Assembly: GCA_038503035.1 (NCBI GenBank)
Contig: JAVSML010025537.1
Span: forward strand, 1,032,609 to 1,096,608
Direction: 5' to 3'
From: Crocodylus rhombifer
Lineage: Eukaryota > Chordata > Crocodylia > Crocodylidae
Length of the DNA stretch: 64,000 nucleotides
This document shows, piece by piece, positions 53,905-63,368 of the stretch (position 1 is the stretch's first letter; each line of letters begins with the position of its first letter). The notes beneath the pieces are model-generated. The model saw only the letters and a program-made list of their open reading frames with translations, had not been told where the DNA came from and ran no database searches. The position numbers were made by a program, and so were the translations under genes.

Positions 53905-55112
53905 CAGGGCTCCTGGTTTTCCCTGATATAAAATCACAAATTCTCTGATAAAAACCCCACAAATTATCTAATAACACCCCCCAATCTGTTTTTAAAATTA
54001 AAGGCTCCCCACAGCCCCTCCCCCCCTTGGCCCTGCTCATCTCTCATTTCCCCCACAGCTGGGTTAGTGCCTCTTACTTCCTACCCACAGTCCCTGCTTC
54101 CCCAGCTGCCAGTGTTATGGACCTGAGTCCACAGCCCCCCTGTCCCCACATTCCCCTGGCTCGCTGCCATGGTGTGCACTCCAAAAAGGGGCATGGGGGA
54201 CTTGTGCCCCCCCCAGATCTGTGCTCAGGGGAGGCACGGGCTGTAGGTGCAAACTCCTACCCTGATGCCCTCCCCTGAGGCCTCCATAGCCCGGCAGGTG
54301 GCAGTAAATAGCGGGGGCCGCGCAGAGAAGCTGCTAGCTGCTGTGAGCTTTGCGCTGCCCTGGCAGTGTGCCTCTGGTGCATGGGGCTGCTCTTAGGGGT
54401 GCAACCTGGCACTACTGCCCCCAGTGCAGCCTCGTGTGGAGGAGGCATGTTGCCAGGGCAGCATGGAGCTTACAGCAGTGAGCAGCTTCTCTGCACAGCC
54501 CCACTGTGACCTGCTGTGCCAGATCATGCCTGTCAGGCTGTGGAGACCCTGGGGAGGGCAGCAGGGCAGGAGTCCATGCCTGCAGTTAGTGCTGCCCCTG
54601 TGCACAGATCTGGGGGGTGCAGGTCCCCCTTCCCCCCCCAGGAGTGTGCCCCATGGTTGGAAGCCAACCCCACACCCCTGGATGAGCCACCCGGGGATCC
54701 ATCCCACTCCCTGCTGGGGCCCTGCAGCCACATGCTGTGGCCCTGGGCCCCAAGTCCCACATACCGCCCGGCTGGGCAGCAGCCCCAGCCCCAGCTCTGC
54801 CCAGCTCCTCCCTCCCTACAGGTGCCTCAATCCCCCTCCTTCCCCTGCCCACTTACCTGCAGGAACTGCTCTTGCTGTCTGGGGCCATGTGTATTGTAGA
54901 TGCACTTGGCATCCCCTGTCTCACCACCCTCCTCCTGCTCCCTCCTAGCTCCCTGCAGGCTGGAACTCTGCCAGCCTGCAGGGAGCTCATTGCAAAACTG
55001 GAAAATCTGTGGGTTTCTCCAGTAAAAAGATTAATTCACATTTTCTCCAGGAAAAGCTAAAATCTGCTGTTTAGTACTTTTTTCCATGGGAAATGGAAAA
55101 CCCGGATCCCTG
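53905..55112. mobile_element. hAT element nested in hAT, fold-back core
   Basis: Ends CAGGGCTCCTGGTTTTCC and, as complement, CAGGGATCCGGGTTTTCC (16 of 18). Flanked by GTTATAAT (53897-53904) and ATTATAAT (55113-55120), an 8-bp duplication with one mismatch. 1208 bp, AT-rich at both ends, GC-rich in the middle, with a large inverted repeat at 54168-54655. Frames of over 100 codons in the core are compositional shadows; no transposase motif is seen. Confidence 0.88.
54168..54655. repeat. GC-rich fold-back in hAT core
   Basis: Left arm 54168-54370 and complement of right arm 54450-54655 align through GGGGACTTGTGCCCCCCCCA/GATCTGTGC, GCAGAGAAGCTGCT and GCTGCCCTGGC. The loop region (54371-54449) is itself weakly self-complementary. 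Arm identity is roughly 70-75 percent by eye. Confidence 0.8.
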
Positions 55113-55203
55113 ATTATAATACACCTGTTAACTCATACTACTCACAGGTTGTCTGTACCACTGGTGGTATGCGTGCCACAGGTTGGAAACCGCTGAACTA
55201 GAG

Positions 55204-57140
55204 GATAGTACTGTTCCCTCTGTCTTCCAGTGTTAGGTCTGCAAACTAACGAAGAGAGCAAGGTAATACGAGTTTGTGTTTCTCAGTAAGATCAGAAAAT
55301 AGCTATATGAGTAATAGTATAGAATAGAGAGAATAGTAATATTCTTCTGCTGGGTTCTAAATGCCTTTGGCATGATTTTATATTGTCAACTAGGGATATT
55401 GAACTGTATCCTAGTGATGCCTTATCACATACACAAATACCAGTCCCTAATCTGTCCCTTTGTCCCCAAAATGTCGGTAAAAAGAGAGGATCCCCAATGT
55501 ATTGAAAGTTAACAAAGCTAACAGGGGATATGGACTCTAATGTTGTGAGGGAACCTGGCTGGCAGTTTCCTTGCCATATTGTGCTGTGAGTTTAAGACCT
55601 TTGCTGGTCAGTGACAATGTGGCCTGAGGACATAGTCAACTGACTCCCCAAATAGGGTACAACTATGAATATGCACAAGGAACAAATCTGTTGAAAAATA
55701 TGAATAACTTCACATCCTTGGAAGACCTGATTATCAAAGATTCAGGTGTGAGCATTTCAACCCACTAAAAAAGAGCTTGAATTTGCAATTGCTATGTTTG
55801 TACCTATAACCTCAATTTTCTCAAGAATGAAAAAGATAATTTTTTGAAATCAAAAACGCTGAGAAGTTTTGCTTTTCAAAATAGACTTTCTTTTTTAATT
55901 AAATAGTTTTGCTTTTCATGCGTTAGCTTCAAAATGATCCTTATATTACTTGAGTGGAGAACGCGACAACATATTCAAGGAACCTAATTAAGCATAGACA
56001 CTCAGGCTGAAATTAAAAGCTCATCTTTTGTCCTACAAGTTTTAAGTAATTGTACACTGCATGTTTTTCATAAGGAACAGCTATTATACACAGACTTAAA
56101 AGGTAGACTGGTACTGGCATAAACCACTTAGGAATCAAATTAAGATGCTATGTGGGATCTGTGTGTGTGTGTGTTGGTGAATGTTCCCAACCCATATCCA
56201 TTACTCTGTGTGGGAAGGAGGAGGAGAGGGGATGTGTGCAATGCTGTATCTCAAAGAGTACAGGTAGAAAAATCATGCAATGCCAGTTCTAAATCATCCC
56301 TTGAGTAAACTGCTTATGTGTCTTCTTCACTCTCTGGAAGGATTTTTTAAAAATCTTTTAAGTCTTTTTAGAGGATTTAATTCTTTCAAACTCTTCATCA
56401 CTAGCATTTTTTTCTTGTCCAAGTGAAGCACTAAGAATCTATTTTGATTTTCTTTAGGACGATTGATACTATGGATCTCCTGCTGTGTGAAGAGTGCAGC
56501 AGCTCAGTCCCTGTGATGTGTGGCTCACTTTGAACACTGATGATAGGCCAGGCTGGGCTGTACCTCTATAGACAGTCTCGATAAAATAGAACAAGATTCA
56601 ATCAGAACATGCTTTTGAAATTCCCATAACCATGGCACCTGGAAAGGTAGGAAGGGTGGGAAGATGAAACGGCATTCCCCAAAATGGGGATTGGTCTAAT
56701 GTATACGAAAGCTTAGATATAATTAGAGAATGTAAGGGCTCTATAAATTCTTCCTCCGTTCTATCAAGTGAATTCTTTCCCTAATTCAGCTATCTTATGC
56801 TTGCTATCAGTTATGCTATGTAAAATCTTCCTTGGTTTTTTGACAGAGAGTATCCCTGAGGAAGCAGAGAGAACAAGGTAATACTGCATTATGCTTTAAA
56901 AAGTCAACTGCCTGAATGGTATTCAGTGCTTTAGGATTACACAACTGTGCATAATACATAAATCTGGACCCAATCCTGCAGTTGGGTTCACTTGGATCTT
57001 TATAAGGGGGTGAACAAAGAGAGTGGTTATGACAGCTGTCAGACTTAGGGTGCAGAGAGATGTAACATTTTTACCAGTATATATTGTTTGAAGCAAAATG
57101 TAGCACTTAAGGTGCAGACAGATGTGCTGTTTCCAAATGC
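55204..57140. other. Unique DNA, nothing certain
   Basis: (TG)n at 56160-56174. A 28-bp end motif shared with the fold-back at 58587 lies at 56537-56564. AT-rich sequence around 55890-56150 keeps homeodomain-type TAATTA words. No coding. Confidence 0.45.
56537..56564 (+). repeat. 28-bp exact match to fold-back end at 58965
   Basis: CTGATGATAGGCCAGGCTGG continuing to GCTGTACC, identical over 28 bases to 58965-58992. Likely a truncated or excised copy of the same element. Confidence 0.85.
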
Positions 57141-57144
57141 TACT

Positions 57145-57350
57145 CAGTGGGTGCATCTACATAACACACTTTACTGTGCATTAGACTACTCTAATGTTCA
57201 GAAAAGCATCACCATCCACATGTGCATGGCAATTACTGCACATTAAATTAATCTAATGCATTGTTCGCTAGTACTGATAGATACAGCTACCAGAAAATGA
57301 AGCATTTTATAAACTAATGTGCTGTACTGCACATGTAGAGACTGACTGGG
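57145..57350. mobile_element. 'GGGTGCATCTACA' TIR element
   Basis: CAGTGGGTGCATCTACATAA at the left and GCACATGTAGAGACTGACTG at the right form imperfect ends of a MITE type common in this sequence class. Interior AT-rich, with 'gcacattaaattaatctaatgc'. The same terminal motif ends at 59599. Confidence 0.5.
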
Positions 57351-57675
57351 AGCAAATTGCTCAAGGGGCTACAACTGCTGCTTGCCTAAACCCCAATCTG
57401 CAGGGAATAGGGGGAGCTGCCTATGGTTCTGGGGGCACCTCCCAGCCATGTGGAGCTCGGGGTCAGCTGTAGCCAGTGCTTCCTGACCTACCAGCTGGGG
57501 AGGCGGGGCCAATGGTACCCATCCCATACTTATCCTTCTTCCTTCACCCAGGAAGTGTGAGTGCAGTGGCAGTGGGGCCTGGAGCTTACCTGTGGTGCAT
57601 GTCCTGTTGCTGAAGAAGAGGTGCCAGGGTGCAGGGCAGCAGGGACCACTCAGCAGTCCCTGGGCTAGGAACTGC
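57350..57675. repeat. Fold-back arm (left), partner at 59075-59500
   Basis: 'ggaagtgtgagtgcagtggcagtggggcctggagcttacctg' and 'gcagggcagcagggacca' align with the complement of 59075-59500 ('cacagtggcagtggggcttggagcttgcctg', 'cagggtagcagggacca'). A CR1 and a second fold-back occupy the space between the arms. 57581-57610 also resembles 39926-39955 in another fold-back. Confidence 0.65.
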
Positions 57676-57744
57676 CCTACCACTGCTGAGTGGCCAATAA
57701 TGTCCCTGGCTGGGCTATCTGGACCCTTGTTCCCCTGCAGCACC

Positions 57745-58586
57745 TGGTATAACAAGTTCTTTGCCTCCAAATTTCTGAGCAGGGACTGGGACAATTCCCC
57801 CAGTAGGATTACAGACAGGCTCAGGGGACACAACACCATGCCTAGGGTCAGAGACAATCTAGTTAGGGAACTTTTGGATGGGCTGGATGTGTTTAAATCA
57901 GTAGGTCCAGATGCTCTTCATCTGAGGGTACTGAAGGAATTGGTGGAGGTCATATCAGGGCCCCTGGCACGGCTGTATGAGTGCTCATGGTGCTCTGGCC
58001 AGGTCTCAGAATACTGGAAAACAGCCAGTGTGGTCTCCACTTTCAAGAAGGGGAGAAAGGAGGACCCAGGTAACTAGAGGCCAGTTAGTCTCACTTTGGT
58101 CCTTGGGAAGACCTTTGAGAAAATTATCAAGGAGCACATCTGCAGCTGCCCATCATGGGAGGTAATGCTCAGGAGCAACCAACATGGGTTCATTGAGGGC
58201 AGATCCTGCCTGACTAACCTGGTTTCTTTTATGACCAGGTCACAAAGTCCTTGGATGCAGGTGTTGAGGTGGACCTCATCTACCTGGACTTCAAGAAGGC
58301 CTTTGGCACTTTCTCACCCCATTCTCATTAAAAAAAACTAGGCAACTGCAGCATTGATGCCTACACAGTCAGTCAGATGGGTGGCAAATTGGCTCGATGG
58401 TCACACCCAGAGAGTGGTGGTGGATGAGTCATTTTCGACCTGGAGGGACATGGGCAGTAGAGTTCCCCAGGGCTTGGTCCTTGGGCCTGTGCTATTCAAC
58501 ATCTTTATCAATGACTTGGAGGCGGGTGTGAAATTTGATGATCTGTTCAGGTCCCTTCCAACCCTAGAAACTATGAAACTATAACA
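57745..58586 (+). mobile_element. CR1 deletion derivative lacking RT active site
   Basis: It starts in the RT domain (NKFFASKFLSRDWDN) and runs through LDGLDVFKSVGPDALHLRVL, NQHGFIEGRSCLTNL and [24 protein letters not shown]. There it jumps straight to the 3' untranslated region (GATGATCTGTTCAGGTCCCT) and the tail (CTATGAAACTATAAC). The FADD catalytic box, thumb and C-terminus are missing. In-frame stops occur at 58075 and 58339, and two compensating indels lie between 58230 and 58315. Confidence 0.88.
57766..58584 (+). pseudogene. CR1 RT remnant, active site deleted
   Basis: Three segments in the same frame (57766-58077, 58096-58341, 58354-58584) are separated by stops. LDFKKAF is encoded around 58286-58310 but out of frame after a lost T near 58230. 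The last residues ([15 protein letters not shown]) are read from 3' untranslated sequence, which shows the internal deletion. Non-functional. Confidence 0.85.
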
Positions 58587-58997
58587 GTAGAGCCTGGTGT
58601 GGCCAGTCACCAGCCTTGCCTGGTTCCAGGGCTCCTGTGGAGAAGGGGTCTGTGCAGGCATGCTTCCTGGTCTGCCGCCTCCTATGTGGTTACCATGCTG
58701 GTGTGGGGCTGTGCCCAGTGCACCTACAGAGCTCTTGGCAAGGTGCAGGCAAACACCAGTATGCCCAGCCTCCATGCCCCCATGCCTGCTTGATCCTTGC
58801 TCTCTGCCTTGGGCAGCATGCTCCCAGCCTTGCCTTGCACCAGCACTTGCCTGGTTCTTACCAAGAGCTCAATGGGTGCTCTGGGCAGTCACACACCAAT
58901 GTGGACTGCACAGTGGGTGGCGGGCCCTGAGGCATGCCAGCAGGAGCCCCAGAACCAGGCAAGGCTGATGATAGGCCAGGCTGGGCTGTACCATTAT
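58587..58997. repeat. GC-rich fold-back element
   Basis: The left end ACAGTAGAGCCTGGTGTGGC...CACCAGCCTTGCCTGGTTCC pairs with the complement of the right end, TACAGCCCAGCCTGGCCTAT...CATCAGCCTTGCCTGGTTCT. It follows the CR1 tail directly. The right-end 28-mer recurs at 56537-56564. No target duplication recognised. Confidence 0.7.
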
Positions 58998-59074
58998 ACC
59001 ACATATTACAGGGGAATAAGGGCCCAGATAGCCCAGTTGGGGATGGGATCAGCTGCTCAGTGGTGTAAGGGCAG

Positions 59075-59500
59075 TTCCCAGCCCTGGGGCTGCTGCATGG
59101 TCCCTGCTACCCTGAACCCCAACACCTCCCCATCAACTGCAGGACATGCACAGCAGGCAAGCTCCAAGCCCCACTGCCACTGTGATAAAAGCTCCTGGAG
59201 GAAAAAAGGACAGGTAAAATATGGGAGCCATAGCCCCCGCTTCCCTACCTGGTGGTTCAGACCCATACGTTCTTCTCCTAGGAGCACCGGCCACAGTCAA
59301 CCTTAAGCTTCATGTGTCTGGGAGCTGTCCCCAGAGCCAGGCCTGACACCCTGTGCCTCCTGTCAGTCCAGAGCTGCCCTGAGAGGCCCCTGCCAGCCCG
59401 GGGCTGGCACCCCAGGAGTTCCCCCTGGCTGCTGCAGGTGGTTAAGCAGGGCAGAAGCAGCCCTGGATTAACCTGTCAGGCTCAATTTGCACTTGACTGA
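59075..59500. repeat. Fold-back arm (right), partner at 57350-57675
   Basis: GC-rich sequence inverted relative to 57350-57675 over about 300 bases. To its right lie a short AT-rich segment and the terminal motif ACATGTAGACGCATCCC (ending near 59599), which mirrors GGGTGCATCTACAT at 57149. Frames here are shadows. Confidence 0.65.
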
Positions 59501-59599
59501 GATTCACGTGTATACATGCACCCAGGAGGAGTTTAATGAGTCTGAATTTACTGTATAGTAAATTCAGGTGCATTAATTGCACATGTAGACGCATCCCTG

Positions 59600-60724
59600 A
59601 CATGGAATAGCTGTCAAGCCTTCATGCTGGACGATCAGTAGGTGGGTAAGGCTAACTGTGACTTTTTACCCTTGGACAGAAGAATCCTTCCAAAATCCAA
59701 GATTAGCTCCCTCGGACTTGGGGGTGGGGGGTGGCACAGGCAAGAGTGCTTAGTGGTACCTGGAAAAACAACTGGCACCCTTGTTGCAGGATGCTATACT
59801 TGGTTCTTCCCAGTACAATTTCAGCAGGTTTTGTTGTGTTTTAGCAGTTGAGCAAGTCTCTCTGGTCACATTTTATAGCAGTATCAAGATATTTATATTG
59901 CTATCAAAGTGCTACAAATGTTATATCTGTCCATCTGTTAGACACGTTTTGAAATCCAGATCCAGTTGTTATGGTGTTAATCCATTTCTAATTAAGATAT
60001 TTATGCTGTAGAAAAATGCAGCTTGCTACTTTTCTTATAAAAGACTGTTCTTCTGCAATTCTTTATATAAAATTGCTAGTAGGCTATATAGTTAGCCCAG
60101 AAGGCTATAGAGTTCAATCCAACCAGCTCAAATGTGTATTTACTAATATATACTTATATACAAGAAAACAGAGTACTGAACAAGCTAAGCATAAATAATG
60201 ATAAACTCATTATTATATAATTTTCCAGTATAATTTTTTGACCCGTGAGTTAGTGTGTCTGTATTCCTCAGGGGAGGAAAAGAACAGGGACCTATGCTGA
60301 TATTGATGCTATAGTGATGCTATTGATATAGTATATGGGCCTTCATCATGCAGTTCTTTTTAATTTTGGGTGACAGAGTGCTGCAAGCAAAGAGTTTTCA
60401 TCTTGAGGAAGTTGAGAAAAGGAAACATTGTAAGCTTATAGTATTAGAACTTATTTTTAACTTTGTATGAGGTGCTTTTTAATGACAAAATGTCCGTGAG
60501 CTTGAGGGTTTTTTCCCCCGCCTTACTGAGAATTTTCTACAGTCTGCTTTATTATGACTTTTTTTTGTTGCAATTAATAATAAAGCAGTTTATGAGGAAA
60601 CAAAGGAAAGCAAAAAACCTAGAAAGGCCAAGTTATTAACCCCATATGTGGTGTTTTTATGAACAACAAACACAATCTGTGGTGCTGAGGTAGATCATAT
60701 TAATTATATCACATATAGCACAAG
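59600..60724. other. AT-rich DNA, nothing recognised
   Basis: No gene or identifiable repeat. Confidence 0.5.
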
Positions 60725-61784
60725 ACTGGGCAGTGGACATTAAGGGCTACAGGCTGTACAGACAGGACGGTGTGGGGAAAAAGGTGGAGTGCACATTGCT
60801 GTCTATATTAAGGAGCAGTATACACCTTCTGTCTTTAATTTGGGCCAGGAAGAAGGGTAAATTGAGGTACTTTGGGTCAGGTTACAGGGGGGTTGGGGTG
60901 AAAGGGACTTGGTAGTGGGGGTCTACTACAGATCTCCACACTGGAGGACGAGTTAGGCCTAGAACTCTTGAGACAGCTCTCAGAGGCAGCACGCTCAAAG
61001 GACCTGGTCATCATGGGTGACTTTAACTTCCCAGACATCTGCTGGGAGAAACAGACAGCCAGGTCTGTCCATTCACGAAATTTTCTAACCTCCTTACAGG
61101 ACCTTTACCTATTGTAGGAGGTACGCATTCCAACTAGGGGAAATGCCTTACTAGACTTGGTACTGGCCACAGGGGATGACTTGGTGGGGGATCTGCAGGT
61201 GCAAGGTAACCTAGGGGATAGTGATCACCTATTGATAGGGTTCACTATCTGGAGAAAGGTGGGGAAGATAACTAGTAGGGCGGAAGTGCTAGACTTCAGG
61301 AAGGCCAACTTCAACAAGCTCAGGAGATTAGTTAGGGAGGGACTGACTGGTAAAAGTCTTGGAGAGATGGGAGTTCAAGAAGGGTGGGCATTTCTCAAGG
61401 GACTAATCCTGCAGGCACAGAAAAGGACCATCCCAGGACATAAAAAGAGGCAAAAAAGCAAAGAAACCCTCTTGGTGGAGCAGGAAAATCCAGGAGAGCC
61501 TGGAGGGTAAAAAAAAGAGGCCTACTGGCTATGGAAGCAGGAGGCTGCCTCCAAGGAGTACACCTGCTTGGCTCGAGCTTGCTGGGAAACAGTGAGGAGA
61601 GCCAAAATGGAAATGGAGCTTAGGCTGGCAGCAAAAGTTAAGGATAACAAAAAGTCATTCTCTAAGTACATAGCAAGAAAAAGAAGGTGCAAGGTAACTT
61701 AGGGCCTCTTCAGGATGAACTAGGGCAACTGGTAACACATAGGATGGTGAAAGTGGAGCTTCTAAATGATAAATAAATGAGGCT
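60725..61784 (+). mobile_element. CR1 fragment: endonuclease and linker
   Basis: Truncated at both ends. It begins inside the endonuclease (DIKGYRLYRQDGVGKK) and proceeds through GVYYRSP-like and DLVIMGDFNFPDICWE-like sequence (about 60995-61050), GDSDHLLIGF with the catalytic His, and the ORF2 linker. It ends at the start of the RT (LGPLQDELGQL-like, 61700-61735), where another CR1 begins. Confidence 0.85.
61157..61510 (+). pseudogene. CR1 ORF2 endonuclease C-terminus and linker
   Basis: The 117 codons include LATGDDLVGDLQVQGNLGDSDHLLIG (end of the endonuclease, with the terminal SDH motif), AEVLDFRKANFNKLRRLVRE, MGVQEGWAFLKGLILQAQKR and KKRQKSKETLL, and then a stop. It matches the linker of the antisense copy at 23520-23756. 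The upstream endonuclease is in other frames (for example 60733-60915), so multiple indels exist. Confidence 0.82.
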
Positions 61785-62154
61785 CCGGAGCGGTGAGAGA
61801 CGCGCCGGTGAAGCCTGCTGGGCCCCCGCTCCCCCAAAGCCCCCAGACACCCCCTCAGGAGCCGCAGAGCCCCCTGCCAACCCCCAGCACAGCCGGAGGT
61901 AAGCGGGCTCGTGGTGGGAAGGGGTTAACTCCTCGGTCCCTGGGAGGAGGCCGGCTGCGTGGAGCCACGCCGGGTCAAGCCCCCACCAGGACCCTACTTG
62001 GCCCAGCCCCCCAGGGAGCCGCGCAACCAGGCTGCATAAACAGGTGCTTGAGTTAGCGCGGAGTTTGTGCAGGAGAGGGCGTGGGAGGGCACGAGACCCT
62101 GCCTGTGACCCCCCCAGAGTAGTCAGCCCCAGTCGTAGCCAGCCTACCAGAGGC
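61785..62154 (+). promoter_or_regulatory. CR1 5' untranslated leader, CpG-rich
   Basis: GC- and CpG-dense leader ahead of ORF1, the place where the internal promoter of a LINE is expected. No specific site could be assigned. Confidence 0.55.
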
Positions 62155-63252
62155 ATGATACGGATGGGCACGCGCCGCACCCCGAGGGTCCCCTCAGGCT
62201 CTGCGGCCCCCCCATCGGGCACCTCAGAGATGGCCACCCAGACGGAGCCCATGGTTCTGGGCTCCAAGCAGACGGAGCCCCTGGCTCTTGGCTGCAGGGG
62301 CTGCCTGTCCCTTTTTCAGGCTCTCGGGCCCAGGAGCATGGCCACCTCCCCTTGTGGGGTCTGCTCCCTACTGGCATCTCTGGCGCACCAGCTGGAGGAG
62401 CTCCAGGCCACAGTCCAGAGACTGCGTGCCATCAGGGACTGCGAGCAGGAGATAAACTCCTACTGCCAGGCCTTTCTCCCCCAGGAGCCGCAGGGTAAAG
62501 CACCATCTCCCTCCAGGACTAAGGAGGACTCTGGGACCTCCTGCTCTGCCCAGTCAGGGGCATGGACCAAGGTGGTCAAGGGCCCTAAGGCCCGCCGCAC
62601 CAAGGCCCCTCCCTTGCTGGAGCTTAGCAACAGGTTCACACCTCTTGCAGCCCCAGCAGAGCCTGCTCAGTTGCCAGCTCCCGCAGGCAACCCAGGCTCA
62701 ACCGCAGCTACTGCCCCCGCTCTCCCCAAGACAAAACGAAAGGTGTTTGTTGTGGGAGACTCCATCCTGTGGGGGACTGAGGGGACAATCTGCTGCCCCG
62801 ACCCCTTAGCCCGGAAAGTCTGCTGCTTCCCGGGGACCCGCATCCGAGACATTGCGGAGAGGATCCCATAGCTCCTCCAGCCCACAGACCACTACCCCAT
62901 GCTCCTTATTCATGTGGGCACCAATGACACGGCTCAGAGCACTCCCAGCCAGGTCATGAGGTGCTACAGGGATTTGGGAGCAGGACTTAGGGGTCTGGGA
63001 GCTCAGGTGGTGTTTTCATCGATCCTCCCAGTCTCAGGCTATGGGCTGAGGAGGGAGAGGAGGATCCACGCAGTGAACCAAAGACTGCGGAGCTGGTGTC
63101 ATCGGGAAGGCTTTGGCTTCCATGACCACAGCCCGCTCTTTGGCGAGAGAGGCAGCGAGCTGCTGGGAAGAGATGGCCTCCACCTCTCCCCCTTGGGGAG
63201 GAGGCTCTTCTCAGCTAGGCTGGCTGACCTGCTCCACCGGGCTTTAAACTAA
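62155..63252 (+). pseudogene. CR1 ORF1 with one premature stop
   Basis: The same frame is open from 62044 to a TAG at 62869-62871, then from 62872 to the stop at 63250-63252. I take ATG 62155 as the likely start because it follows the leader. Counting from 62044, there is a Cys-x2-Cys / Cys-x2-Cys pair (residues 84-87 and 104-107), a coiled-coil-like stretch (about 108-138), a Pro/Ser linker, and an SGNH-esterase domain. That domain has GDSIL (238-242, nucleophile Ser), HVGTND after the stop (block III Asn) and GRDGLHLS (Asp/His). All catalytic positions are kept; only the TAG between blocks II and III breaks the frame. CR1 ORF1 probably binds element RNA. Confidence 0.85.
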
Positions 63253-63368
63253 GCCCACTGGGGGATGGGGGGACTACTGCCACTGCTGGCCCACTGAGCA
63301 ACCCTTGCAAAGCCAGCAGACCAAGGCACTTAAGGGAGCCCACCCCTGCCCCAGCCCTGGCACAATCT

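Larger units (their letters stand above)
53803..55195. mobile_element. hAT MITE, host of a second hAT
   Basis: Perfect 8-bp target duplication AACTAGAG at 53795-53802 and 55196-55203. Ends CAGCAGTTCTCAAAC and, as complement, CAGCGGTTTCCAACC (11 of 15). Without the inner insertion (53905-55112 plus one target copy) it would be about 180 bp and non-coding, a typical short hAT MITE. Confidence 0.9.

Noticed and set aside
54424..54948. 174-codon frame
   Set aside because: Inside the GC-rich core of the nested hAT; composition-driven, no known domain.
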